A stretch of DNA of 64,000 bases from contig JAJYBU010000005.1 in the NCBI GenBank assembly GCA_021778845.1, forward strand, positions 1-64,000. Reading direction: 5' to 3'. This document shows positions 17,559-28,200 of this stretch, piece by piece. Position numbers and translations under genes: made by a program. Position 1 is the first letter of the stretch. Each line of letters starts with the position of its first letter. Below the pieces are notes generated by a model that searched no databases, was not told the DNA's origin, and saw nothing but the letters and a program-made list of their open reading frames with translations. The stretch is from Acidobacteriota bacterium. Lineage in GTDB: Bacteria > Acidobacteriota > Terriglobia > Terriglobales > Acidobacteriaceae.

Positions 17559-19250
17559 GTGACTGGCTGTGATTCTGACAGTGTGCGGAGGAATCCGAGC
17601 CAAAAACTGCTGAGAGAAATTCTCCGCCGACACCTTGTTCTCATTCTTGTGCTCTTGGCCATCCTAGCGGTGTTGAGTCGGCACATCAGCAAAGGTGAAT
17701 TCAACTACAACGTTGATGAAACCCAGCACGCCGTGACCGGTGTGTTTGTTGCGGATCTGATCCATGACCGCCCTATCCACCATCCGATCGAGTACGCCCA
17801 TCTTTACTATGCCCATTATCCGGCGCTAAGCGGAATCATCCATTGGCCGCCCCTCTTTTACGTTTGCGAGGGAGTTGTCTTCTTTCTGGTGGGACCGTCG
17901 GTGGTGACAGCTCGGCTGACCATTCTATTGTTCGCTATCTTGGGCCTGTGGTTCTGGTTTCGTCTCATCGAAGAGTTGCATTCCACAGCTGCGGCTGTGG
18001 TTGCTACCTTGCTTCTCGCATTCTGCCCTTCCGTTCTACTCTTTGAAAAGACAGTTATGCTCGAAATTCCAGCATTGGCCCTGTGCATTATGTCTAGCTA
18101 TTTCTGGATTGAGTTCCTCGGGAAGGGTCGCAACTCGAGTCTGATCTGGTTTGCGCTATCCAGCGCTCTGGCAATGCTGACGAGACAGAACTCTATCTAT
18201 TTAATGCTCTTCTGCCTTTTCAGCATCTCGGCGCTCCAGAAATGGCACATTCTGTGGCGTCGAGCCACGTTGGCCGCGCTAGCCATTATTCTCTGCCTGG
18301 ACATCCCCTATTATTATCTTAGCTACAAACTTCACTGGTCTACAGTCACACCCCTACTCCTCGAGAAACAAACTGCTGGGCTCCAACGATTCACCTATTA
18401 CTGGGAGGCAATTCCGCGACTGATTGGCTGGCCGTTGCTTGTTCTAGCGTTGATGGGTCTGGTCACGTGCTTATGGTGGAACCGCAAAGAAAATAATATT
18501 CTGTTTTTCTCTTGGTTCTTTTCGGTTTACCTGATGATGACCCTTATTGGCCACAAAGAGGTGAGACTTGTTATCTATCTAGTACCTGCAGTTATCTACT
18601 TCACGATCTGGCCCGTATTGCTTCCGAAACCTAGACAGTCGTGGTTGCGGATTCTGAGTCTGGCAGCGCTGCTTGCAGTAGTGGCTTACACTTCGTGGTC
18701 GGCTTGGTCTTTTGAACGGCCCTATGTAATGGGTTATGCGACTGTGGCCCGCGAAATCCGCCAGCATGCCGATTCCGGAGTGATCCTGGTGGATACTGCC
18801 ATTCCGGCAAATCTGATCTTTTTTGTCCGGCTGCAAGATTCCGAACGAAGGTTCGTTGTGTTAAGGAAGTCGCTTTACTCCGTCCTCATCGAAGAAAAAT
18901 ATGGGGGCAACGAGTACATCCACACACGCGAAAAACTACAAGAGCTCATAAGAGAGGATGGCATCCGGTTTATTGTCGTTTCCAATCGGCCTCCCGAGGA
19001 CTTCCCGATCGAGATCACATTACGCGAGATACTCAAAACGCCTCAATTTCGTCTGGTAGGCCAGTATCCGGTCGAGGGAAATTCGCCGGAATGGAACCAT
19101 TATTACTTGTCGCTTTATAAAAACCTACAGTGGGGCCCGCCCACGGTGCCGTCGCTGCGGATTCCAATGCTGACGCTGGGTGATGATATTACGGTTCCGT
19201 TTTGGAAATTGGGGATCACTGACGCCCCACAAGCTTCCCCCGAGCACTAA
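17559..19250 (+). CDS. Integral membrane glycosyltransferase (GT39/GT83, ArnT/PMT-like)
   Basis: The 563-residue protein has a first membrane segment at about 25-41, then NYNVDETQHAVTG, which carries the D-E pair in the first periplasmic loop typical of GT-C enzymes. About ten more hydrophobic segments follow up to residue 400, and the last 150 residues form a soluble domain. GT-C enzymes use polyprenyl-phosphate sugars and act on the periplasmic face, so this one could decorate the polymer or a protein after flipping. The start is GTG; its binding site is poor, so the N-terminus may be a few codons off. It converges on the beta-helix gene. Confidence 0.8.
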   Translation: MTGCDSDSVRRNPSQKLLREILRRHLVLILVLLAILAVLSRHISKGEFNYNVDETQHAVTGVFVADLIHDRPIHHPIEYAHLYYAHYPALSGIIHWPPLFYVCEGVVFFLVGPSVVTARLTILLFAILGLWFWFRLIEELHSTAAAVVATLLLAFCPSVLLFEKTVMLEIPALALCIMSSYFWIEFLGKGRNSSLIWFALSSALAMLTRQNSIYLMLFCLFSISALQKWHILWRRATLAALAIILCLDIPYYYLSYKLHWSTVTPLLLEKQTAGLQRFTYYWEAIPRLIGWPLLVLALMGLVTCLWWNRKENNILFFSWFFSVYLMMTLIGHKEVRLVIYLVPAVIYFTIWPVLLPKPRQSWLRILSLAALLAVVAYTSWSAWSFERPYVMGYATVAREIRQHADSGVILVDTAIPANLIFFVRLQDSERRFVVLRKSLYSVLIEEKYGGNEYIHTREKLQELIREDGIRFIVVSNRPPEDFPIEITLREILKTPQFRLVGQYPVEGNSPEWNHYYLSLYKNLQWGPPTVPSLRIPMLTLGDDITVPFWKLGITDAPQASPEH

Positions 19251-19311
19251 TCCAACTCGACGTGTTGTGCATTAGCTCCTCGAAAATTAGACTCTTTCCC
19301 GGTTGGTCGAT

Positions 19312-19371
19312 GTGCCGGAGATGCTTGTAGCCGTGTTATGCTACGACGAAGCGTTATGGTGTCTCCGGCAC
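19312..19371. terminator. Nested inverted repeat between converging genes
   Basis: GTGCCGGAGA at 19312-19321 pairs perfectly with TCTCCGGCAC at 19362-19371, and inside it GCTTGTAGC can pair with GCTACGACGAAGC. It sits 62 bases after the membrane glycosyltransferase stop and 16 bases after the beta-helix gene end on the other strand, so it probably serves as a terminator for one or both. It lacks a long T run. Confidence 0.5.
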
Positions 19372-19386
19372 GACGTACATGCTCAC

Positions 19387-21918
19387 TTACTTATCGGAGG
19401 ATCGATAAAACCGGATAAAGCTGGATGCGAGTGCCATGATAAGGCCGGATATTAGAACTAAGCAAAAAATCCAGATGGAACCAGATTGCGACAGGAATTG
19501 GCGATACCAAGGTGTCATCGCTAATCTTGACTGAGTTTCCGTTGAAGGGGATTTCACGCCACTATACTCAAGAGCCCCTATGCTTGGAGGGTTGGGTCGA
19601 ACAACATCGTTCGCATCGGTTGTAATACTAGGAATTGTCTTTCCCCCGCCCAGCATAGGGCTGTGCGCCGATGGCATATATTTATAATTATCCAGTACGC
19701 TTTCGGTTGAAGCGGTCAGTTTGCTTTTGAATGGCGGCTCTTCAATGAATTGGGGATCGAGCGTAAGGTCACCTAGTGCTTTCGGTCTATACCCTGTCAC
19801 ATTATAGAAGTCATTATGATCTCGAATTGCCCAGCCACCATTAGCAGGTACAGGAGCACCTTCGTTTATATTGATGACGAATGCCTGCGCTTGACCGCCA
19901 GCATTGTAGGATCCATCAGAGTCTGTATATCCTGCTAAGACATTGTTCTCTAGAGCGGTCGATGCTGTTGAACAGTTTGACCATGAACTCTCGCAGCCAA
20001 TCTGTAGTATTCCCCATCCAACGCCGATGAACGTGTTGTTCTGGAATAGATATCTCCCCGTTGCGGCCCATGCTACATCGATCACCGTGCCACCCGATCG
20101 ACATGGATTGACACCGGATTTAGCTATAGTCACGCCGTTGAAGGGCTGGATGATCCGGTTGCAATTCCCAAGTGCAAAGTTATTTTGGAAGAGTGCGGTA
20201 TCTACATCTCCGAATTTGAACTGATCCCCGTCATTGCCATAGGCTTGGGAGTTTATGACCGTCTCACTCTGCGCTCCTGAGTGAAGGCTATCTAATCCGT
20301 CCTGAAAGTTGTAGCGGAAGATATCATTATTGAAGTACCACGATCCAGTCATGGAGCCAGTGCCAAATCCATCACCCTGACCTCCAGTATTCTCATCCAT
20401 ACAGCTATGTGCGATGAAGGGGTACTGGGTGGTAGAACCATAAATCTCCCGGCACCCAGTAAACTCTATGTTTGAGTTCGTCATGGTAAGACCACCTGCC
20501 GTGGAGACATTGCTGACGCCCCAACCTGCAGTTGTGAACGCATCATCAAAATTGATGCCAGTCTGCGCGGCGGCCCGAATATGCACATGATCGACTACGA
20601 GACTTAAACCGGAAGCGCCAAAAATACCAGAAGCAGTAGCGTTGTGGATGAAAAGGTTTTTGAAGGTTGCATTGGAAGTGAATGCTGACTGGTTGATTCC
20701 TATCTGAAACCCTGTCTTGAAGGAGCGATCTGCCATCTCAAAGCACTCAATATCAACATTCTGCGTGAGTGAGGTATCAATCAATTTCCGGCCATATCCG
20801 AGGAGCAGCGAGGTCATGGCTGGATTTGGCCCATAGCTTCCAGTGCAACTTGCGTAGTTCGAGCCAAGAATGCGAGTTGGATGCCCTGTTGACCCCGATG
20901 GGGGCCAGGGAACATCGCAGTAGGTGGAATCTCCTCCGCAGTTAGTTGGGGCAACCGTGCTTCCTGAAACACTGATAATCGCAGTGTTATAGCCTGTCGG
21001 CTTCGGGTAGACGATAACAGTGTCCCCACCCGCAATTACCCATTGGCGCTTTGTCGTTGTCTGATCGAAGTACAAGTCCTCAAAATCACCGAAGGCGCAT
21101 GGCTGATCCACGCCGCTACCGGGATAAGGCGCATTAGCTAAACCGTTGCACTGCCCCACTGGAGTATCGGTGGCGTTCGTATAAGGGGTTCCACCATCAG
21201 GACGCACGTACCAAGTATTACTACCTGTTCCACCTGCAACCACTGTGACAGTATACGTTGGGGGTGCTGGAGAATAGGTAGCGTTTCCAGCGGTGACGCA
21301 GGACACTACCGAAGTTCCAACTGCCACGGCTGTAAAGAATCCGTATCTATTGATTGTTCCTACGGAGGGATTTGAACTACTCCAGTTGCAGCCGAGAAAT
21401 GGATTTGCATTTCCCGGATTTTGAAGTGACCCATTGACGCCCATTCCAGCACCGAAGGTTCCCGTTGCTCCAACGGCCAGGATATTAGGAACGGTCCCAC
21501 TCCAACTGGTTCCGTAGTTACCTGGCGACAAAATAACTTGGATAACGTCGCCGGGATATTGCATCAGCATCGTACCGTAATCGCTGAATCCGTTGACCGT
21601 AGCGACGATATTTGTATCGCAGAAAACTGCGGGGCCATAGGTGCTACTGTGGTAATTTCCAGACCCGCAATTCGATACATACGAGGCGAGGCCGCTATTG
21701 TTGACGGAAGCTAAGGTGGGCTGTGAACTATACCAACTCACAGTCTTCCCAGAGCAATTGTCCGTGCTCCCATCGGTATACAGGCAGGCCACGGAAAACT
21801 GAACCGTACCAGAGTGCATCGCGGCACCGTGCGGGCTAACTTGCACGCCCGATAGCTTCTTCTGACCGTGCGCGAGCACTCCAATGAATAAGAACGCCAG
21901 GATGAATATATGCCGCAT
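19387..21918 (-). CDS. Secreted right-handed beta-helix protein with Big-like domains and C-terminal membrane anchor
   Basis: The 843-residue protein starts at 21918 with the signal peptide MRHIFILAFLFIGVLAHG and a TTGGGGA site upstream; the frame is open to 22056 without support. Residues 20-110 and 115-210 resemble two Big-like beta-sandwiches (SGVQVSPHGAAMHSGTVQF, then NILAVGATGTFG). From WYVRPDGG near residue 215 a parallel beta-helix runs to about 740 with FKNLFIHNATASGIFG and FQNNFALGN type rungs. The end has one membrane segment and the basic tail RFYRSSDK. Such helices occur in polysaccharide lyases, epimerases and adhesins; the place next to the flippase suggests work on the EPS. It is a paralogue of the 1270-residue protein at 25228. 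Confidence 0.8.
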   Translation of the reverse strand: MRHIFILAFLFIGVLAHGQKKLSGVQVSPHGAAMHSGTVQFSVACLYTDGSTDNCSGKTVSWYSSQPTLASVNNSGLASYVSNCGSGNYHSSTYGPAVFCDTNIVATVNGFSDYGTMLMQYPGDVIQVILSPGNYGTSWSGTVPNILAVGATGTFGAGMGVNGSLQNPGNANPFLGCNWSSSNPSVGTINRYGFFTAVAVGTSVVSCVTAGNATYSPAPPTYTVTVVAGGTGSNTWYVRPDGGTPYTNATDTPVGQCNGLANAPYPGSGVDQPCAFGDFEDLYFDQTTTKRQWVIAGGDTVIVYPKPTGYNTAIISVSGSTVAPTNCGGDSTYCDVPWPPSGSTGHPTRILGSNYASCTGSYGPNPAMTSLLLGYGRKLIDTSLTQNVDIECFEMADRSFKTGFQIGINQSAFTSNATFKNLFIHNATASGIFGASGLSLVVDHVHIRAAAQTGINFDDAFTTAGWGVSNVSTAGGLTMTNSNIEFTGCREIYGSTTQYPFIAHSCMDENTGGQGDGFGTGSMTGSWYFNNDIFRYNFQDGLDSLHSGAQSETVINSQAYGNDGDQFKFGDVDTALFQNNFALGNCNRIIQPFNGVTIAKSGVNPCRSGGTVIDVAWAATGRYLFQNNTFIGVGWGILQIGCESSWSNCSTASTALENNVLAGYTDSDGSYNAGGQAQAFVININEGAPVPANGGWAIRDHNDFYNVTGYRPKALGDLTLDPQFIEEPPFKSKLTASTESVLDNYKYMPSAHSPMLGGGKTIPSITTDANDVVRPNPPSIGALEYSGVKSPSTETQSRLAMTPWYRQFLSQSGSIWIFCLVLISGLIMALASSFIRFYRSSDK
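20957..21408. repeat. 452-bp exact direct repeat, copy 1
   Basis: Compared base by base, this stretch is identical to 28076-28527 (offset 7119). It covers the end of the second Big-like domain and the start of the beta-helix in the 843-residue protein. Immediately outside it the two genes differ markedly. Confidence 0.95.
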
Positions 21919-22383
21919 GCCAATGTCCCCAAGCTGGACATGCACCCGATTGCAGGTTGGCATATCCTTTATTCGGTACTTCTGCCTGCACTGTCTGCAG
22001 CGGATATGATACATCCTTGGATGCGTTACAGCACCAAGTGCTTCACCGTTCACCATGAGTTCTTACGAAGTCATCGGTGATAAAGCCGACTCCATGCGCC
22101 GGTCCGGCAATTCTTTCGTCATCGCCAGTTGCTTTGGTTAGCTCCGCGGAGACCCGACATCATGCACACCGTTGTCTTGCCTACGATCGCCGGGATGCTC
22201 CCGCACTTAGGCAAGAGGCACCTTCTTTCAAGGGGCCGAAAGCCCGTCTCGCACCTTACGCCACCGGGAGCCAGTTTGCATTGTGATCTCCGCTTGCCAA
22301 CTGGCTCGATAGGCGCAGGACATTCCAACCTCTCCCGATCCCTGCATTACCTCTGGTACTATCGGGGTACATAATCTGTACCG
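21919..22383. promoter_or_regulatory. Intergenic region between beta-helix and flippase genes
   Basis: This 465-bp divergent region must hold the promoters of both genes. I see no clear sigma-70 pair. A short inverted repeat, GGTAC-N7-GTACC at 22366-22382, ends one base before the flippase ATG and could hide or mark its ribosome binding region. No gene is convincing here. Confidence 0.3.
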
Positions 22384-23907
22384 ATGCCCAGACATAAGCG
22401 TTTTGCCTTTAATGTGATGATGAATTGGGTGGCCATGGCAGTGGGCATGGTCGTCCCCTTCTTCCTGACTCCCGTAGTGGTGAAGCACCTTGGTCCCACG
22501 GGATATGGCATATGGATCCTTGCTGTGTCCACGGTTTCCTATCTCACCCTACTGGACCTCGGACTCCGAAGCGCCATCATACGGTTTGTCTCGAAGGCTG
22601 ACGCACAGGGAAATAAAGAAGAAGCCCAAAGGGCGATCCAGGCCACACTGTGGTTCCGGGTCATCGTGGCTGCCGGCATTACGGTGTTGAGCATTGCGTT
22701 GGCAGCAATGTTCCCCTATCTCTTCAAGCTACCTCCGGACATGCAACGTGCGGCCCAGATCACCGTACTGATGTGTTCACTCGGCGTAGCGGTATCGATG
22801 ATTTCGGGAGTCTTTGGCGCTGTGTTGAATGCGATTCAGCGATTCGATGTGCTGAGTGCCATAGGAATGTTCCAGGTGATCGCGCGCGCCGGCGGCGTCG
22901 TTCTGATTCTTCTTACCGGACATGGCCTCACCACGCTGGCGTATTGGGAGTTGACCGTCGCCGTATTGTCCGGTGTGGCGTTCGCCGGAGCAGCTTTGAG
23001 GTTGTACCCCCCTTGCCGCGTCCGCATCGCACGTCCGGACTTCGCTACGCTGAAGATGATCTGGTCCTACAGTTTCTTGATGTTCATTATCATCATCGCT
23101 TCGCAGGTGATCTTCAGCTCAGACAATATGGTCGTAGGCGGGTTTCTTTCCGTTGGTCTGGTCGCCTATTACTCGATAGGCGGCAGCCTCACGGTATATT
23201 CGGGGCAGATAGTCTCCGGTCTCTCCACCACCTTCACCCCGATGGCGAGCGGATTCGAAGCCTCGGGCAAGATGGAAGAACTGCGTCAACTGCTGATGCG
23301 AGGGACTCAGGCTGTACTTGCACTCGCGCTCCCGATCAGCCTTGCATTGTTTTTCCGAGGGAAAACATTCATTGGGCTATGGATGGGGCCACGTTACAGC
23401 CATGTGTCAGGGACTGTGCTTCAGATCTTGCTGATCGGTCAGTTCTTTACAGTCGCCGATGTTACTGCTGGAAATGTCATGTTTGCGATCGGCAAGCACA
23501 AGGCCGTGGCGATGGCGGCAAGCATTGAAGCCGCGTTGAATCTGGGTCTCAGCATCCTGCTGGTGAAGACGATTGGGATCTATGGTGTCGCGTGGGGTAC
23601 ATCCATTTCCATGGCGATGGTGCACCTCATCTTTTGGCCAAGGTATGTGCGGAAAATCATTGGCATTCCAGTGTTGCAATATCTTTGGGAAGGCTGGGGG
23701 AAGATAACGTTATGCTCTCTGCCCTATGCCGCAGTTTGTGCAATTTCAGACCGGTACTGGCACCCAGTTTCACTCTCCATGTTTTTCGCGCAAATCATGG
23801 CCGTGCTGCCCGTGTACGTTGTCAGTATCTTTCTCATCTTCAGGAAAGAAGCCAAAGGACTGTTCCACAAATGGTGGCAGTCTCGGCTTGTGCGAGCAAC
23901 GGCGTAG
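22384..23907 (+). CDS. Wzx-type polysaccharide flippase (MOP superfamily)
   Basis: The 507-residue protein has about 12-14 hydrophobic segments from residue 10 to 490 and the MOP-type start NWVAMAVGMVVPFFLTPVVV with YGIWILA close behind. The GLRSAIIRFVSKA stretch between the early segments fits the Wzx/RfbX class. It would move the undecaprenyl-linked repeat unit from the cytoplasmic to the periplasmic face for the Wzy-like protein. The ATG has only a weak binding site. It is followed in the same direction by a GT2 gene 190 bases away. Confidence 0.9.
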   Translation: MPRHKRFAFNVMMNWVAMAVGMVVPFFLTPVVVKHLGPTGYGIWILAVSTVSYLTLLDLGLRSAIIRFVSKADAQGNKEEAQRAIQATLWFRVIVAAGITVLSIALAAMFPYLFKLPPDMQRAAQITVLMCSLGVAVSMISGVFGAVLNAIQRFDVLSAIGMFQVIARAGGVVLILLTGHGLTTLAYWELTVAVLSGVAFAGAALRLYPPCRVRIARPDFATLKMIWSYSFLMFIIIIASQVIFSSDNMVVGGFLSVGLVAYYSIGGSLTVYSGQIVSGLSTTFTPMASGFEASGKMEELRQLLMRGTQAVLALALPISLALFFRGKTFIGLWMGPRYSHVSGTVLQILLIGQFFTVADVTAGNVMFAIGKHKAVAMAASIEAALNLGLSILLVKTIGIYGVAWGTSISMAMVHLIFWPRYVRKIIGIPVLQYLWEGWGKITLCSLPYAAVCAISDRYWHPVSLSMFFAQIMAVLPVYVVSIFLIFRKEAKGLFHKWWQSRLVRATA

Positions 23908-24097
23908 CCGACGGGTACCGCAGTGGACTATGGGTCTGGATCAGTTTTACTGCCGCAATTAAACAGAACCTAGTAAATTGGTAGAGTCAGCCTATAGGCC
24001 CATTTGTCCTTAACGAGCTGCGGGAGACATACTTCGAGAAGCAAGAAGAAACTAATCACCGAAACGAGTGAATCGAAGAGAGTTCCTTGGAGAAACC

Positions 24098-25081
24098 ATG
24101 AATTCTGTAAGCGTAATTATCCCCACATACAACCGGTCAAGACTTTTGCTTGAGACTGTCGATTCAATTCTTTCCCAGACCTATTCGGTCGCAGAAATTA
24201 TTGTTGTAGATGATGGCTCTACGGATGACACCGAAGAGGTCGTCCGCAAGATGCCCAGTAAGGTCAAGTATCACCGCATCGAGAATTCGGGGCAATGCGC
24301 TGCAAGAAACTTTGGCGTATCCCATGCTACGTCGTCCTGGATTGCGTTCTGCGATAGCGATGACTTATGGCGAGAGGACAAACTGGCTAAGCAAATGCAA
24401 CTTCACGAGCAGGTTCCACATCTGCAGTATTCCTTTGCTAATTTCGCAATCATCACGGATGGAACGTGGGCATCGTCTTCAAAGTTTGATGAGGCGCCAA
24501 GCGATTTTTTTGATGACTGCAAGAGTCTGTCCGAGTCTTATTCCATTTGCGAAGCATCACTTTATGAGAAGGTTCTTCGCTTTCAGCCGATATTTGCGGG
24601 TTCTACCATTCTGATGACAGCCAATCTGTTTCGAAGTCTAGGAGGCTGGAGCGTACCGTTGGGTCAAACCCTTTCAGTGGATCTCGAGTTTACTCTCCGC
24701 TGCCTGCAACACGGCCCAGTGGGAATAGTCCATGATCCTTGTGTGGGTATTCGAAAGCATGCAACAAACTTCTCAGGGAACAGTTATCGGACCAAGCTTG
24801 GCGAGATCGAGATACTTCGTTACGCTCTCACGCACCACTCGATTCCGGAATCGACCAAGAATGCGATCCGGACCTCAATTGAGATTCGCCGTACCGATGC
24901 CGCGTATGGCGCGTTCGAACTTCGAGAGTTTGACGTTTGCAGAGACCTGCTTTCGGGTCTTCCAAAGACACTTCTCACACCGAAGTTGCGTGCTAAACGA
25001 TTCATATCAAGTTGCCCTGCGGCTATAGCGAAGCCACTGCATTCCATCCTCACTAAACCCAGGATGCCTCGCCTCCAATAG
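24098..25081 (+). CDS. Glycosyltransferase family 2
   Basis: The 327-residue protein starts at the ATG at 24098, eleven codons or so inside an open frame from 24068, because the conserved SVIIPTYNRSRLL follows directly and GGAG stands 9 bases upstream. The GT-A domain shows VVDDGSTDDT and FCDSDDLWRED, with the D-x-D metal site. The C-terminal 100 residues are soluble and helical with no membrane segment. It is a cytoplasmic sugar transferase for the EPS repeat unit and converges on the large beta-helix gene. Confidence 0.9.
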   Translation: MNSVSVIIPTYNRSRLLLETVDSILSQTYSVAEIIVVDDGSTDDTEEVVRKMPSKVKYHRIENSGQCAARNFGVSHATSSWIAFCDSDDLWREDKLAKQMQLHEQVPHLQYSFANFAIITDGTWASSSKFDEAPSDFFDDCKSLSESYSICEASLYEKVLRFQPIFAGSTILMTANLFRSLGGWSVPLGQTLSVDLEFTLRCLQHGPVGIVHDPCVGIRKHATNFSGNSYRTKLGEIEILRYALTHHSIPESTKNAIRTSIEIRRTDAAYGAFELREFDVCRDLLSGLPKTLLTPKLRAKRFISSCPAAIAKPLHSILTKPRMPRLQ

Positions 25082-25161
25082 TTGTTATCTCCGTCACGGC
25101 CCAGTCCGGCATAACCCTGAACCAGGCAACTATCCGGCCCAATTGGCGCTTCACCAGGGTT

Positions 25162-25211
25162 GCCCCAAAGCAAGCCAACCAGTCCGCAAACTGGCTGGCT
25201 TGGCTTTGGGC
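25162..25211. terminator. Strong bidirectional hairpin between converging genes
   Basis: GCCCCAAAGCAAGCCAACCAGT pairs, with small bulges, with ACTGGCTGGCTTGGCTTTGGGC around the loop CCGCAA; the arms are written here as two 22-base halves broken at the loop. It lies 80 bases after the GT2 stop and 16 bases after the end of the 1270-residue gene on the other strand, the expected place for a shared terminator. There is no T run. Confidence 0.6.
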
Positions 25212-25227
25212 ATTGTCGGCCTGGGAG

Positions 25228-28200
25228 CTATTGCACAGTCACAGTCAGACTTATCGTTTGGGTCACGTTGCCCGTGCCAGTTACCATCACTTGGAACGGC
25301 GTGGTCTGCACAGCCTGAGGGATCACCGTGTAGGATGAGGTTCCACAGCCCGTCAGACCACCAAAGACACCGCCTACTAACAGGAGTAGAAGTAGAAATC
25401 TAGCCTGGAATAGCAGCTTGCGCTTTCTGCCTATAAGAGCCGATGCGAACAATCCAGGAATCCAGAAGATGGCTGCCAGGGTAGAATCATGCAGAATTGT
25501 GCTACGCGTACCAAGGGAGGCAGTAGTGCTCGTCCCTGAATGCTGAATTGTCATGGCAACAGTCACCGGACTGGTCGCTGCGTTCACGGTAACGGTCGGA
25601 GGTTGAAAGCTGCATGTGCTTCCCGAAGGAAGGTTCGCGCACGCCATAGTAATTGTTCCAGAGTACCCGCCTACGGCCGTGAGGGTTAGGATCTCGGCAT
25701 CGGAAGTTGAACTTCCGCTCCCAATTATCAATGTGGGCTTACTCGCCGTTACACTAATTCCTGCTGCCACTCCCGCGGCATCCACCGTCTCGCTCAACGG
25801 GGAGGACGTGGAGGCAGCGAAACTGCTGTTGCCACTGTATTGGGCGGTGATGCTGTACGTACCCGCCGCCATCGACGCTGGCGATAAGGTTGCGACGCCA
25901 GCACTGTTCAAGGAAGCCGTCCCGAGGACAACCCCGTTGCCGAGGAAGGAGACTGTTCCAGACGGATGACCACCCGATCCGGCCACTACGGTCGCCGCCA
26001 GAGCAACGGTCTGTCCGGCTGTGATCGCAGCGGAAGAGGCTTGAAGCATGGTTGTCGTTGCCACGGCAGGCGCCGGATTCACCGTCTCGCTCAACGGGGC
26101 AGATGTGGAGGCATCAAAACTGCTGTTGCCGCCGAATTCGACGGTAATGGTATTGGTCCCCGCCACCAGTGACGCTGTCGATAAGGTTGCTACGCCAGCA
26201 CCGTTCAAGGAAGCCGTCCCGAGGATAACCGCATTACTGAGGAAGGAGACGGTTCCATTCGGAGTGCCGCCCGATGGAGCGACGACGGTCGCCGTCAAGA
26301 TGACGGCCTTTCCGGCAGTGACTGGATTGGAAGAGGCTTGGAGCGTGGTTATCGTTGCCGCTCCAGGGGCCGGATTCACTGTGAGAGATAAAGCAGGCGA
26401 CGTTGCAGTAGCATACGTCGCATCTCCGAAGTAGGTGGCAGTCAACGCATCAGAACCCGCTGTCGAGAAAGAGACGGTCAACATCGCCGTCCCGGCATTG
26501 ACCACCCCTGAACCGACGGAAGTCCCGTTGCGGGTGAATATCACTGTTCCGGTAGGTATTACCCCATTAACCGAAGCTATTGATGCTGAAAGGGTTACAG
26601 ATTGCCCGGCAGTAACGGGATTGGGCGTCGCTGTAAGGGTGATCTGTGATGCAGATTGCGTATTACCCGACGCGGCGTCCAGTGCCCCTATGCTTGGCGG
26701 ATTTGGCCGCGTCACACCATTGGCGTCCGTTGTCAACCCAGCAAGGTAAACTCCCGCTCCTAGCATGGGGCTTGCCGAGCTTGGCATGAAGTTGTAAGCG
26801 TCCAAGACGCCCTCTGTCGTAGCAGATACTGGTGTGAGAAACGGCGGCTCTCCAATGAATAACGGGTCAACTGAAAGCTCCGCAGTTGTCAGTGGCGTGT
26901 AGCCCACCACGTTGTAGTAGTCGTTGTTGCTTCGTGTTGCCCAACCACCATTTGCAGGTACAGGGGCGCTCGTGTTCAGGTTGATGACAAATGTATCCGC
27001 CTGCGCTCCAGAGTTGTAGGCCGTGTCTTGGTCTGTGTAGCCTACTACGATGTTGTTCTGAAACACGGTTCCAGCCGATGCGCAATTCGACCACGAGCCT
27101 TCGCAGTTGAACTGGATGATTCCGTTTCCTATGCCAATAAAGGTATTGTTTTGAAATAGATAGCTTCCTGTTGCAGCCCAAGCAAAATCAGTTGCAGTTC
27201 CGCCGGAGCGACATGGATTGACGCCAGACTTTGCTATCGTCACGCCGTTGAATGGCTGCATGATGCGATTGCAATTGCCAATCGTCAGATTGTTTTGGAA
27301 GATCGCAGTTTCCACGTCCCCAAATTTGAATTGATCGCCATCATTGCCATAGGCTTGTGAATTGAGCACCGTCTCGCTCTGCGCCCCTGAATGGAGATTA
27401 TCCAGACCATCCTGAAAGTTGTAACGGAAAATGTCGTTGTCGTAGTACCACGATCCAGTCATAGCACCAGTGCCAACCCCATCGCCCTGGCCACCTGTAT
27501 TCTCATCCAGACACCCGTTTGCAGTGAAAGGATATTCCGCTGTTGACCCATATATTTCCCGACAACCGGTAAACTCTATGTTCGAGTTCGTCATCGTGAT
27601 TCCACCAGCTACGGCAATGTTGCTGATTCCCCATCCCCAAGTAGAGAACGCATCATCGAAATTGTATCCAGTCTGCCCAGCGGCTCGAATATGCATATGA
27701 TCAACGATGATGTTCAGACCAGCAGAGCCCCAGACTCCGGAATAGGTAGGGTTGTGGATGAAAAGATTCTTCAAGGTTGCGTTGGAAGTAAACGCTGACG
27801 TTACTAAGCCTTCCACAAACCCGATCCCAGCCGAGCTTGCTGCGCTATCTGCCATCTCGAAGCACTCAACATCCACGTTCTGAGAAAGCGATAAATCCAT
27901 TACCTTTCTGCCATAGCCAAGCAGCAGCGAGGTCATGGCTGGATTTGGCCCATAGCTTCCAGTGCAACTTGCGTAGTTCGAGCCAAGAATGCGAGTTGGA
28001 TGCTCTGTTGACCCCGATGGAGGCCAGGGAACGTCGCAGTGAACAGCATCCCCGCCGCAGTTGGTGGGAGTCACTGTGCTTCCTGAAACACTGATAATCG
28101 CAGTGTTATAGCCTGTCGGCTTCGGGTAGACGATAACAGTGTCCCCACCCGCAATTACCCATTGGCGCTTTGTCGTTGTCTGATCGAAGTACAAGTCCTC

